From: BS750m-G4 sp964472195
GTDB lineage: Bacteria > Bacteroidota > Ignavibacteria > Tepidaquicellales > Tepidaquicellaceae
Assembly (NCBI GenBank): GCA_964472195.1
Contig: CAYYJH010000025.1
Coordinates: forward strand, 1-33,146
DNA: 33,146 bases
Reading direction: 5' to 3'
The notes beneath the pieces are model-generated. The model was not told the DNA's origin. It worked only from the letters and a program-made list of their open reading frames with translations, and did not search any database. This document shows, one piece after another, positions 26,058 to 33,146 of this stretch. The position numbers and the translations under genes were made by a program. The first letter of the stretch is position 1, and every line of letters starts with the position of its first letter.

Positions 26058-27242
26058 TTAATTAATAATTGCACCTTTATCTCCATCTTGAAATCTTATC
26101 ATAATATCATCATCTTTACGTAACAGCATTTTTCTAGAAATTATTTTTCCATCTTTTAATACGTACGTAAAACCTCTTTTTAAAGTTTGTTCCGGTCCAA
26201 TATTAAAAATTAATTTTTCAATTGACCTAAGCTTATTATTTAAATTGTCAAATTTATCTTTTACAACTTTAAAAATACTATCACGATATTCATCTATTCT
26301 CAAACTATATTCACACAATAAATCCAAGGGTTTATTGAAAAAATAATTTTTTGAAATATTTTCAAGCTCAGAATGATAAAAATTTAATCTTTCTGATAAA
26401 TATATCTTTAGATTATAATCAAATTGATTAATTCTTTCAAGTAATTCAGTTTTATCGGGAAATATCATTTCAGCTGCTGCAGAGGGTGTCGGAGCTCTTA
26501 AGTCTGCAACAAAATCACAGATCGTGTAATCAATTTCATGTCCAACAGCACTAACAACGGGTACTTTGGAGTTAAAGACTTCCCTTGCAACAACCTCTTC
26601 ATTGAACGTCCATAGATCTTCTATTGAGCCGCCTCCCCTGGTTATAACAATAATATCTAATTGGATATCTGGTTTGTTCGCTGTACGAATCGCATTACAA
26701 ACACTTTTAGCAGAGCCTGCTCCCTGCATAAGAGACGGGAATAGAAAAAGTTCAACGATCGGATACCTTCTCGAAGTTACATTTTGAAAATCATGAAGAG
26801 CGGCTGCAGTCTCGGATGTTATTAATCCGACTCTGGAAGGGAACTTTGGAATAGATTTTTTGAATTCTTCATCAAAAAGTCCTTCCAACAATAATTTTTC
26901 CTTTAACTTTTCAAAAGCAGCCTGAAGTTCTCCCAATCCGAAAGGCTCCATATCAAAAACATCAACCTGATACGTCCCTCTTGATTTGAATAAAGTGATT
27001 CTCCCTTTAACAATCACATTCATTCCCTCTTCCGGAGTAAAATATAAATCTTTATTCCTCGAATTCCACATCAATGCTGAAACTTGTGCATTTTCGTCCT
27101 TTAAAACAAAATAAAAGTGACCAGAAGCAGCATGAATTTTAAAATTAGATATTTCCCCGACTATGTACACAAATTTGAATTCCTGCTCAAGCAAGAATTT
27201 AATCTGGTCAGTAAGCTCGGAAATTGTAATCGGTGATTGCAA
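26058..27242 (-). CDS. xseA: Exodeoxyribonuclease VII large subunit
   Basis: This is the catalytic subunit of exonuclease VII, 394 residues. It has the N-terminal OB-fold (VYIVGEISNFK, ASGHFYFVLKDE), the catalytic core with VGLITSETAAALHDF, the diagnostic ITRGGGSIEDLWTFNEE and the AVGHEIDYTICDFVADLRAPTPSAAAE block, then a coiled C-terminus. The start is TTG at 27242; the upstream in-frame codons are ATT, ATC and then a stop. It is first in the minus-strand cluster and sits just downstream of tRNA-Asn and its terminator. Confidence 0.96.
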   Translation of the reverse strand: MQSPITISELTDQIKFLLEQEFKFVYIVGEISNFKIHAASGHFYFVLKDENAQVSALMWNSRNKDLYFTPEEGMNVIVKGRITLFKSRGTYQVDVFDMEPFGLGELQAAFEKLKEKLLLEGLFDEEFKKSIPKFPSRVGLITSETAAALHDFQNVTSRRYPIVELFLFPSLMQGAGSAKSVCNAIRTANKPDIQLDIIVITRGGGSIEDLWTFNEEVVAREVFNSKVPVVSAVGHEIDYTICDFVADLRAPTPSAAAEMIFPDKTELLERINQFDYNLKIYLSERLNFYHSELENISKNYFFNKPLDLLCEYSLRIDEYRDSIFKVVKDKFDNLNNKLRSIEKLIFNIGPEQTLKRGFTYVLKDGKIISRKMLLRKDDDIMIRFQDGDKGAIIN

Positions 27243-27273
27243 AATGATTTAATTTTCTAACATACAATCAAAC

Positions 27274-27298
27274 AAAAAACCCCGAAATTTATCGGGGT
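27274..27298 (-). terminator. Intrinsic terminator after tRNA-Asn
   Basis: ACCCCGA (27279-27285) and TCGGGGT (27292-27298) form a 7-bp stem with a 6-nt loop. The A-run at 27274-27279 becomes a T-run on the minus strand, so it ends transcripts from tRNA-Asn and separates it from xseA. Confidence 0.8.
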
Positions 27299-27308
27299 AA
27301 ATTAAATG

Positions 27309-27381
27309 CTCGAAGAGCGGGACTCGAACCCGCAACCCTTCGGTTAACAGCCGAATGCTCCACCAATTGAGCTATCTTCGA
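27309..27381 (-). tRNA. tRNA-Asn (GTT)
   Basis: On the minus strand the acceptor arms TCGAAGA (27375-27381) and TCTTCGA (27310-27316) pair perfectly. The anticodon loop CTGTTAA sits on the stem TTCGG/CCGAA, giving anticodon GTT. The T-arm GCGGGTTCGAGTCCCGC is perfect, and the discriminator is G. CCA is not encoded. A promoter lies just upstream (27391-27421) and a terminator just downstream. Confidence 0.97.
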
Positions 27382-27390
27382 ATTAGGATA

Positions 27391-27421
27391 CAAATATATG
27401 CTTATCAAAAAATATAATCAA
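27391..27421 (-). promoter_or_regulatory. tRNA-Asn promoter, Bacteroidota type
   Basis: On the minus strand TTG (27419-27421) is followed by 20 bases and TATATTTG (27391-27398), an exact TAnnTTTG. The tRNA begins 10 bases further on. Confidence 0.65.
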
Positions 27422-27664
27422 TGAGAATTGGATTACAAATTGAAAGAAAAAAACAAAATTCCAAATACCACCATGCCTGCAGAAGGCAGGAATTTCAAAT
27501 AAACGACAAATCCCAAAAACAAAAATTGTCTAGTTTTATAATAAAGTATCAACAAGTTTTGGTCAACGAATATTGTTATTTGAAAATTATTTGTCATTTA
27601 GTCTTTGTTATTTGTGATTTCACAGGCTTCAACTATGAAATCAAGATTTATACATAAATATGCA
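27422..27664. other. Intergenic stretch without a gene
   Basis: This part of the gap between tRNA-Asn and tRNA-His shows no credible protein. It is A-rich on the left (motifs like AAATTCCAAATA and CAAATCCCAAAAACAAA) and T-rich on the right (TTATTTG repeated around 27579-27614). The two halves are loosely inverted copies, with a small hairpin CCTGC-AGAAG-GCAGG near 27476-27490. It may be a decayed palindromic element. Confidence 0.35.
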
Positions 27665-27695
27665 TTGATAAAAATTTTCAAAAAAATTAGATTTG
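27665..27695 (+). promoter_or_regulatory. tRNA-His promoter, Bacteroidota type
   Basis: TTG (27665-27667), 20 bases, then TAGATTTG (27688-27695), an exact TAnnTTTG. The tRNA starts 12 bases downstream. The spacing is identical to the tRNA-Asn promoter. Confidence 0.65.
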
Positions 27696-27706
27696 AAAGA
27701 ATTTAT

Positions 27707-27780
27707 GGCGGGCATAGCTCAGTTGGCAGAGCGTCAGAATGTGGCTCTGAATGTCACGGGTTCGAGCCCCGTTGCTCGCC
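27707..27780 (+). tRNA. tRNA-His (GTG)
   Basis: The anticodon loop ATGTGGC on stem TCAGA/TCTGA gives anticodon GTG. The acceptor stem GCGGGCA (27708-27714) pairs with TGCTCGC (27773-27779) with one G-T pair. The hallmark extra G at position -1 (27707) is encoded and faces C73 (27780). The T-arm ACGGGTTCGAGCCCCGT is intact. CCA is not encoded. Confidence 0.96.
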
Positions 27781-27867
27781 CTCTTAAATTTTTAAAACCT
27801 TTCTTTTCACTCCTATGGATGTAATTGACAATTTCCTTCCTTGAATTAGATATTTATTATAGGTACG

Positions 27868-27898
27868 TTAAACACTTATATTACAAAGACTAAATTTA
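27868..27898 (+). promoter_or_regulatory. Possible promoter of the sigma factor gene
   Basis: TTA (27868-27870), 20 bases, then TAAATTTA (27891-27898) follows the spacing of the tRNA promoters with one mismatch in each element. It would give a leader of about 40 nt. Weak. Confidence 0.3.
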
Positions 27899-27948
27899 TA
27901 TAAGAGATACCAAAATTAGACATTAGAAATAAAAACTTCCCTACTGGA

Positions 27949-28635
27949 ATGGACTCCCACACTAATTCTGATAAAAAACAAAACAACGATTCTGATTATT
28001 CAGAAGAAGAATTAATAGAAGTTGAAGAAGATATTGCAAGTACGGAAGAACTCGAAAAACGCAAAGAAGATTTCGAGAAAGAAGCAATGCCTCACATAAA
28101 TTTACTTCAGAATTATGCTTATCGAATGGTTGGTAATCGGCTCGACGCAGACGATCTCATACAAGAAACCTACCTTAGAGCTTTTAGATTTTTTAATAAG
28201 TTTGAAAAAGGAACTAATTGCAAAGCATGGCTGTTTCGGATAATGAAAAATTTGTTCATTAATGATTACAGGAAAAGTCAGAAACAACCCGGGAAGGTTG
28301 ATTATGGTGAAATAGAAAATTTTTTCGAGAGTATTAAATCAGATAAACTTGATACAAATGACCTTCAGGAAAAGGTGTTCTCGAATCTTTTAGATGACGA
28401 CCTGACTACTGCTCTGAATTCTCTTCAGGATGATTTTAAAACGGTTGTTATACTCTGCGATTTGGAAGGACTAAGCTATGAAGAAATTGCAGAATTCGTC
28501 CAATGTCCTATCGGTACAGTAAGAAGCAGGCTTCACCGGGGAAGAAAATTACTTCAACAAAAACTTTATCATTACGCTAAAGAAAAAGGATATGATGTTG
28601 ACGGTGACGGTGATATTAAAGACAAATTAACGTAA
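27949..28635 (+). CDS. ECF-type RNA polymerase sigma factor
   Basis: This 228-residue extracytoplasmic-function sigma factor starts with an acidic N-terminal extension of about 40 residues. Region 2 follows (NLLQNYAYRMVGNRLDADDL, IQETYLRAFRFFNKF, KAWLFRIMKNLFINDYRK), then region 4 with its helix-turn-helix (LQDDFKTVVILCDLEGLSYE, EIAEFVQCPIGTVRSRLHRG). Region 3 is absent, as expected for ECF. The start is ATG at 27949. The next gene encodes a membrane anti-sigma factor, so the pair probably senses an envelope signal. The C-terminal tail after region 4 is Asp/Gly-rich. Confidence 0.93.
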   Translation: MDSHTNSDKKQNNDSDYSEEELIEVEEDIASTEELEKRKEDFEKEAMPHINLLQNYAYRMVGNRLDADDLIQETYLRAFRFFNKFEKGTNCKAWLFRIMKNLFINDYRKSQKQPGKVDYGEIENFFESIKSDKLDTNDLQEKVFSNLLDDDLTTALNSLQDDFKTVVILCDLEGLSYEEIAEFVQCPIGTVRSRLHRGRKLLQQKLYHYAKEKGYDVDGDGDIKDKLT

Positions 28636-28673
28636 ATAAAATAATATGATCAAATAATTACAATTTATCTATA

Positions 28674-29624
28674 ATGCCATTCAATAAATCTAATTCAAAA
28701 GAAAATAGATCAAAATCTTTTGGAAAAAATAATAAACATTCGAAAAATTTCGACCCCGAGCTGATTACATCTTATATCGATAAAGAAACTTCGCCAAGTG
28801 AAAGTGAGATAATTGAAAATTATTTGTCTGTGGATGAGAAAATTAAAATCCAATACGATTTCGAAAAGAATACAAAAGAAGTTCTTAAAGACAAAGTTAA
28901 GAGAATAGAAACACCTCAGTATTTATATAAAAACATTTACAATAGAATCGATGAATATTGTAAAGACTTAAATTCTAAAAATCAAACTAAACAAAACTTA
29001 AAACCTCCTACAGAAAGTATTGAAACTGGAGCAAGAATATATTCTGAAGAAAGAAGGCACGGCAAATTCATACCGGGGAAATATGTTTACATTCTGGGTG
29101 GAGTTTTTGTTGTCCTAATAGTTTTTTTTATAATACTAAATTTTTTCCCGGGGAAAAATGTCTATGCTGATAATGATTTCGTAGCAATATCAAGAAATAT
29201 TTTTGAAAAACTTGAATCAGGTGATACGAAAATGGATCTCACTACCAGCAATGCTTCTGCATTAGAAACTTTTTTGGAAAATAAAACAGGTTATGATGTT
29301 TATGTTCCGGACGTAAAAAATGCAGTACTTATAGGTGGAGTAATTAATGAATTTCAGGGGCAAAAAATAATCTACTTCGTACATCGAAAAAATAATAAGG
29401 TTATTTGTACCCTTGAAGCAAATAAAACCGAACTATTTAAAGAAGATAAACTCTTTTTACCAGAAAATCACAAGGAAAGCATTTTAAGCGGGAAGAATTG
29501 GTTTCCATGTATGAACAGTAAAAATGAAAATACGATGATATGGCATAAAGACGATATAATTTGCACATCGGTATCAAAAATTGAAAATGATGAAATCTGT
29601 GCAACTTTAACAAATTGTAAATAA
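28674..29624 (+). CDS. Single-pass membrane anti-sigma factor
   Basis: This 316-residue protein is probably the anti-sigma factor for the preceding ECF sigma. The cytoplasmic N-terminus contains an anti-sigma-like helical segment (DPELITSYIDKETSPSESEI, about residues 25-44), but the zinc ligands of classical ZAS domains (HxxxCxxC) are missing. One membrane segment follows (YVYILGGVFVVLIVFFIILN, about 137-156). The outer domain of about 155 residues ends with a Cys-containing region (WFPCMN, DDIICTSVS, EICATLTNC). Topology matches substrates of regulated proteolysis. It starts 38 bases after the sigma gene. Confidence 0.82.
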   Translation: MPFNKSNSKENRSKSFGKNNKHSKNFDPELITSYIDKETSPSESEIIENYLSVDEKIKIQYDFEKNTKEVLKDKVKRIETPQYLYKNIYNRIDEYCKDLNSKNQTKQNLKPPTESIETGARIYSEERRHGKFIPGKYVYILGGVFVVLIVFFIILNFFPGKNVYADNDFVAISRNIFEKLESGDTKMDLTTSNASALETFLENKTGYDVYVPDVKNAVLIGGVINEFQGQKIIYFVHRKNNKVICTLEANKTELFKEDKLFLPENHKESILSGKNWFPCMNSKNENTMIWHKDDIICTSVSKIENDEICATLTNCK

Positions 29625-29650
29625 AATATTTTAAAAATAAATAATATATA

Positions 29651-30262
29651 ATGAAGATACTACAAGTTTTATTAATAGGTTTACTATCGATGTTAATAAT
29701 GAATTGCAGTAACAATAAAACAATTAATAAAAAAGAAGACAAAACTAAAACAACAACAGAAAGCAATCAAACTAATACAAATACTTCTACAAACAACAAA
29801 GTATTTAAACTCGAATCAGTAGAAAAACCAAGCGGGAGTAAAATTGCACCAAATTTTACCTGGGAAGAAAATGGTGAAAAAAAATCTCTTAACGATTATA
29901 AAGGTAAAGTTGTTTTTCTAAATTTTTGGGCGACATGGTGCGGACCTTGTGTTAGAGAAATGCCTGATCTTTCAAAAATTTCGGAGGAGTTAAAGGACAA
30001 GGATTTTAAAATGATAGGATTAAATGTGTTTGAAAGAACTTCAGGTAAAGCGGAAAGTTTTCTTAAAGTCAGTCCTGTGCCTTATACAATAATTGAAGGA
30101 AATGAAGAATTAGTTAATGCTTATTCTGAAGCAGATGGAGCCCCTATTAATGGAATTCCAACTACTTTTATCTTAAACAAAAACGGTGAGATTAAAGAAA
30201 CTATCGTGGGAGGCAGAGACAAAGAAAGTTTCATGACATTGATCAATAAATATTTAAATTAG
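29651..30262 (+). CDS. TlpA-like thioredoxin-fold lipoprotein
   Basis: This 203-residue lipoprotein has a lipobox LIMNC with lipidated Cys19, a Lys/Thr/Asn-rich linker (about 20-50) and a thioredoxin domain of the TlpA/ResA type with the redox motif WCGPC (96-100) in FWATWCGPCVREMP. The cis-proline region GIPTTFILNKNGEI is also present. It probably reduces or exchanges disulfides outside the cytoplasm, for example in cytochrome c maturation or in Cys-containing envelope proteins. It follows the anti-sigma gene by 26 bases, and a strong terminator comes right after it, so sigma, anti-sigma and this gene may be one transcript. Confidence 0.92.
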   Translation: MKILQVLLIGLLSMLIMNCSNNKTINKKEDKTKTTTESNQTNTNTSTNNKVFKLESVEKPSGSKIAPNFTWEENGEKKSLNDYKGKVVFLNFWATWCGPCVREMPDLSKISEELKDKDFKMIGLNVFERTSGKAESFLKVSPVPYTIIEGNEELVNAYSEADGAPINGIPTTFILNKNGEIKETIVGGRDKESFMTLINKYLN

Positions 30263-30287
30263 TTCTTGAATAATAATTTTATTACTA

Positions 30288-30325
30288 ACTCAAGATATCT
30301 CTGTATTATCTTGAGTTTTTCTTTT
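30288..30325 (+). terminator. Intrinsic terminator after the thioredoxin gene
   Basis: ACTCAAGATA (30288-30297) pairs perfectly with TATCTTGAGT (30307-30316) around a 9-nt loop, followed by TTTTTCTTTTT. It ends the sigma/anti-sigma/thioredoxin unit just before dxr. Confidence 0.88.
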
Positions 30326-30341
30326 TATAATATTTCATAAA

Positions 30342-31505
30342 GTGGACGGGTTACAAAAAAAAATTGGAGTTTTTGGCTCGACTGGTTCGATAGGATGTAA
30401 TACGCTTGAGGTCGTACGAAATCTTAACAGAAACGGTTTCAATATAGAGGTTATTTTTCTTACAACTAACAAACGAATAGATATTCTCGCTGAACAAGTA
30501 ACTTCTTTCAAACCTGAAACAGTCTATATTCAAGATCCAAAAAAAGCTGAAGAATTCAAATCTCTGTATAATTTTAAGGACTTAAAGATACACACAGGTG
30601 ATTCTCAACTTCTAAATATTATCAGACAGGATAATTATGAATTGTTAATTAGTTCAGTTGTTGGTTTTAATGGTTTAAGACCTGCTGTAGAAGCAATTAA
30701 AGCAGGGAAGAAAATTGCACTCGCTAATAAAGAAACTTTAGTAGCAGCCGGTCATCTTGTTAACAGCCTTCTTAAAGAGTTCAATACTGAATTAATCCCG
30801 ATCGACAGCGAACACTCTGCAATTCTTCAATGCATAAAAGGAGAAGACAAGGATTCGGTATCTAAAATTATTTTGACAGGTTCCGGGGGTCCTTTTAGAA
30901 CAAAGACTTTAGATGAAATTAGAAAATCCACATTGTCTGATGCACTCAACCATCCAAATTGGGATATGGGTGATAAAATTACAATCGATTCCGCTACTTT
31001 AATGAATAAAGGTTTGGAAGTAATCGAGGCAAAATGGTTGTTTGACATCGAAGTAGAAAATGTTGAGGTTGTTATTCATCCTCAGTCTATAATTCATTCT
31101 ATGGTTGAATTCAAAGACAGGTCAATAAAAGCACAATTAGGAATTCCCGATATGAAAATTCCGATACAGTATGCAATCACTTATCCGAAAAGAATGTCCT
31201 CTGACTTTCCACGAATGGATTTTAAAAAATATAATACTCTAACTTTCGAAGAACCTGATTTAGAGAAATTCGAATGTCTGAACCTCGCATACAGAGTTTT
31301 ACAAGAAAATGGAACATATCCGGTGGTTCTAAATGCTGCAAACGAAGTAGCAGTAGATTTATTTTTAAAGAATAAAATAAAATTTTTAGACATACCAAAA
31401 ATTATTAAAAGAAGCCTGGATAATCACAAAAGCATAACAAATTTCGAACTCGAACATATTTTTGAAATTGATAAGGCAACAAGAAACGAAATTTTAAAAA
31501 ACTGA
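30342..31505 (+). CDS. dxr: 1-deoxy-D-xylulose 5-phosphate reductoisomerase
   Basis: Dxr converts DXP to 2-C-methylerythritol 4-phosphate with NADPH, the second step of the MEP pathway. The 387-residue protein has the dinucleotide-binding GSTGSIG (12-18), the metal- and substrate-site motifs ANKETLV and DSEHSAI, and TGSGGPF. It also has HPNWDMGDKITIDSATLMNK and a normal C-terminal helical domain. The start is GTG, 17 bases beyond the terminator T-run; no better in-frame start lies nearby. It precedes rseP by 77 bases, a common pairing in bacteria. Confidence 0.97.
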   Translation: MDGLQKKIGVFGSTGSIGCNTLEVVRNLNRNGFNIEVIFLTTNKRIDILAEQVTSFKPETVYIQDPKKAEEFKSLYNFKDLKIHTGDSQLLNIIRQDNYELLISSVVGFNGLRPAVEAIKAGKKIALANKETLVAAGHLVNSLLKEFNTELIPIDSEHSAILQCIKGEDKDSVSKIILTGSGGPFRTKTLDEIRKSTLSDALNHPNWDMGDKITIDSATLMNKGLEVIEAKWLFDIEVENVEVVIHPQSIIHSMVEFKDRSIKAQLGIPDMKIPIQYAITYPKRMSSDFPRMDFKKYNTLTFEEPDLEKFECLNLAYRVLQENGTYPVVLNAANEVAVDLFLKNKIKFLDIPKIIKRSLDNHKSITNFELEHIFEIDKATRNEILKN

Positions 31506-31511
31506 TTTATA

Positions 31512-31544
31512 TTTGAGAAATGTGATAAAAAACTATTATATTTA
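31512..31544 (+). promoter_or_regulatory. Possible promoter of rseP
   Basis: TTTG (31512-31515), 21 bases, then TATATTTA (31537-31544), one mismatch from TAnnTTTG, about 40 bases before the ATG. It suggests rseP can be transcribed apart from dxr. The AT-rich context limits confidence. Confidence 0.3.
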
Positions 31545-31582
31545 TAATTGTAATTGTATATTAAAGTATGTAATATTGTCGG

Positions 31583-32953
31583 ATGGAATTAATTAACACC
31601 ATATTTTATTTCCTGGTTGTAATTGGAATACTTGTATTCATACATGAATTCGGACATTTCATCGCTGCAAGAGCCTGTGGAATGAGGGCTGAAGTTTTTG
31701 CTCTCGGTATTGGATTCAGACTTTTTGGTTATAATAAGAAAACCGGTTTTTCATTCGGAAAATTACCGGAAGATTTAGAATTGGGAGAAATTACCGACTA
31801 TCGGGTTTGTGCCTTTCCAATAGGAGGATATGTTAAGATTTCCGGTATGATCGATGAAAGCATGGACAAGAAATTCATAGAAAAAGAAGCTAAGCCATGG
31901 GAATACAGGTCAAAACCTGTTTGGAAGAGAATGATTGTTATAACTGCAGGTGTCATAATGAATATATTTCTTGCATTTGCAATTTTCTATACACTTACAC
32001 TGGTAAAAGGAAAAAACCTCACCGATACAACAACGATTGGTTATGTGGCAAACAATTCTGTAGCGTTTCAATCTGGGATACGGAAAGGCGATAAAATCAT
32101 TTCTATAAATAATCGGGAAGTTAATTATTGGGAAGACATCCAGAATCAAATATATATTGATAATCTAGGCGAATCATTATCTTTTAACATCGATAGACAT
32201 GGTGAAGATATTATAATAAAAATTCCTAAAGAAGAAGTCGGCATTCTTGCAAATAGAAAATTCGGTATTTATCCATCTCAAATTACACCCAATATTAATA
32301 GTGTATTACCCGGTCAGCCTGCAGAAATTGCCGGGATAAAGAAAGGTGATATTATTACCAATTTCGCAGGAGTAATTATTGTACATTCTGAGCAGCTGGT
32401 TGACCTGATAAAGGCTAACGCAAATAATAATACCACGATCGAATGGTTGCGAGATGGGGATGAAATGTCTGCCAACATAACTCCATCTGTAGATTCTACG
32501 ATTGGAATAGAAATCTCAAGCGTGTATGAAGGACCCGTTAAGAAAATATCATACAACGTCTTTACAGCTTTTCCAAAAGCGTTCGGTGACATGGAATACT
32601 ACGGTGTCGAAGTATTTTTTAAATCTATTGCAAAGATAATTACCGGGGATATACCATTTAAAAAAGCGATTGGAGGTCCGGTAAAAATAGCACAGGCATC
32701 AGCTTCATCTGCGGAAGGCGGTTTTTATACTTTTATAGGATTTCTTGCTTTGCTTTCGATGTCACTAGCAATAATCAACATACTTCCATTTCCGGCATTA
32801 GACGGAGGTCATTTTTTATTGCTCGTGTATGAAGGAGTTGTCAGAAAGCCTGTTCCTTATAAAGTTCAAATAGTTTTACAGAATGTAGGCTTTATTCTTT
32901 TGCTTGCATTCATGCTTTACGTGATATACAACGATATTATCTCGATTAAGTAA
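31583..32953 (+). CDS. rseP: RIP zinc metalloprotease RseP (site-2 protease)
   Basis: This 456-residue intramembrane metalloprotease has the HExxH zinc site (His21-Glu22-Phe-Gly-His25) in the first membrane segment. The partner motif NILPFPALDGGHF, with zinc ligand Asp407, lies in a later one. Between them are two PDZ domains (about 155-225 and 230-310, around GIRKGDKIISIN and GIKKGDIITNFAG). Enzymes of this class cut membrane anti-sigma factors after an outer-side cleavage and also clear signal-peptide remnants. The anti-sigma factor encoded about 3 kb upstream has suitable topology. The start is ATG at 31583. Confidence 0.96.
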   Translation: MELINTIFYFLVVIGILVFIHEFGHFIAARACGMRAEVFALGIGFRLFGYNKKTGFSFGKLPEDLELGEITDYRVCAFPIGGYVKISGMIDESMDKKFIEKEAKPWEYRSKPVWKRMIVITAGVIMNIFLAFAIFYTLTLVKGKNLTDTTTIGYVANNSVAFQSGIRKGDKIISINNREVNYWEDIQNQIYIDNLGESLSFNIDRHGEDIIIKIPKEEVGILANRKFGIYPSQITPNINSVLPGQPAEIAGIKKGDIITNFAGVIIVHSEQLVDLIKANANNNTTIEWLRDGDEMSANITPSVDSTIGIEISSVYEGPVKKISYNVFTAFPKAFGDMEYYGVEVFFKSIAKIITGDIPFKKAIGGPVKIAQASASSAEGGFYTFIGFLALLSMSLAIINILPFPALDGGHFLLLVYEGVVRKPVPYKVQIVLQNVGFILLLAFMLYVIYNDIISIK

Positions 32954-32961
32954 TTCTTAAC

Positions 32962-32992
32962 TTGAAAACGATTTTTTAATCGGGTATATTTA
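32962..32992 (+). promoter_or_regulatory. tRNA-Ser promoter, Bacteroidota type
   Basis: TTG (32962-32964), 20 bases, then TATATTTA (32985-32992), one base from TAnnTTTG. The tRNA starts 27 bases downstream. This is the third tRNA promoter with the same 20-base spacing. Confidence 0.55.
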
Positions 32993-33018
32993 TAAACAAA
33001 ATTTCAGCTAATAACCAC

Positions 33019-33108
33019 GGAAGGGTGGGTGAGCGGCTGAAACCAACGGTTTGCTAAACCGTCAAGTCTTGTAAAGAGGCTTCGAGAGTTCGAATCTCTC
33101 CCCTTCCG
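33019..33108 (+). tRNA. tRNA-Ser (GCT)
   Basis: This 90-nt tRNA has the long variable arm of serine tRNAs. Acceptor arms GGAAGGG (33019-33025) and CCCTTCC (33101-33107) pair, with G as discriminator. The anticodon loop TTGCTAA on an ACGGT/ACCGT stem gives GCT. The T-arm GAGAGTTCGAATCTCTC is perfect. CCA is not encoded. I see nothing further in the last 38 bases. Confidence 0.96.
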
Positions 33109-33146
33109 CTAATTGAAACGATTTGAAAAAAGTCTCTCACATCGAG

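Noticed and set aside
27421..27787. Small ORFs between and across the tRNA genes
   Set aside because: They are low-complexity or run through tRNA-His; no domain or conserved start is visible.

Overview
The window looks like a scaffold from a low-GC, LPS-bearing bacterium of the Bacteroidota/Chlorobiota (FCB) side of the tree, possibly an Ignavibacteria-like lineage. The evidence is indirect. It carries lipid A genes (lpxB, lpxK, an LpxL-type acyltransferase), a heptosyltransferase, a DUF4292-type lipoprotein, several TTG starts, and tRNA promoters of the form TTG-N20-TAnnTTT(G/A), close to the Bacteroidota -33/-7 promoter. A run of exactly 100 N (18493-18592) marks it as a scaffolded draft assembly.

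Layout. 1-628 has no protein gene but holds palindromes and a compact structured RNA ending in a terminator (332-446). 629-3715 has a DUF454 membrane protein and a large GH2-fold protein with a membrane tail that has lost both catalytic glutamates. 3751-17027 is a tightly packed plus-strand run of twelve genes: smc, an M42 peptidase, a HAD phosphatase, an ICMT-like methyltransferase, lpxB, a DUF374 acyltransferase, lpxK, a LolB-like lipoprotein, a degenerate M23/EnvC-like protein, a GT2 glycosyltransferase, ribD and ribE. Four junctions overlap, so much of it is probably one transcript joining chromosome segregation, envelope building and riboflavin synthesis.

17028-19956 is an accessory island: a tyrosine-recombinase pseudogene with an internal deletion, an ORF cut short by repeats, an array of 53-bp palindromic repeats around a GxxExxY (PDDEXK-like) gene, the assembly gap, and a triple-rhodanese sulfurtransferase that is visibly richer in G+C than its neighbours. 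20001-27242 is a minus-strand cluster transcribed xseA-xseB-dxs-lipoprotein-miaB-lpxL-waaF. The lpxL-type gene is broken by an apparent one-base shift in a nine-base homopolymer, and its true 5' part lies well upstream of the first ATG.

27309-33108 holds tRNA-Asn, tRNA-His, an ECF sigma factor with its membrane anti-sigma factor, a TlpA-like lipoprotein thioredoxin followed by a terminator, dxr, rseP and tRNA-Ser. Dxs and Dxr are two steps of the MEP isoprenoid pathway. LpxB, LpxK, the acyltransferase and WaaF build lipid A and inner core. RseP is a plausible partner for the nearby sigma/anti-sigma pair. The strongest candidates for something undescribed are the structured RNA near the left end, the GxxExxY gene embedded in its palindromic repeats, and the GH2 pseudo-glycosidase/membrane fusion.
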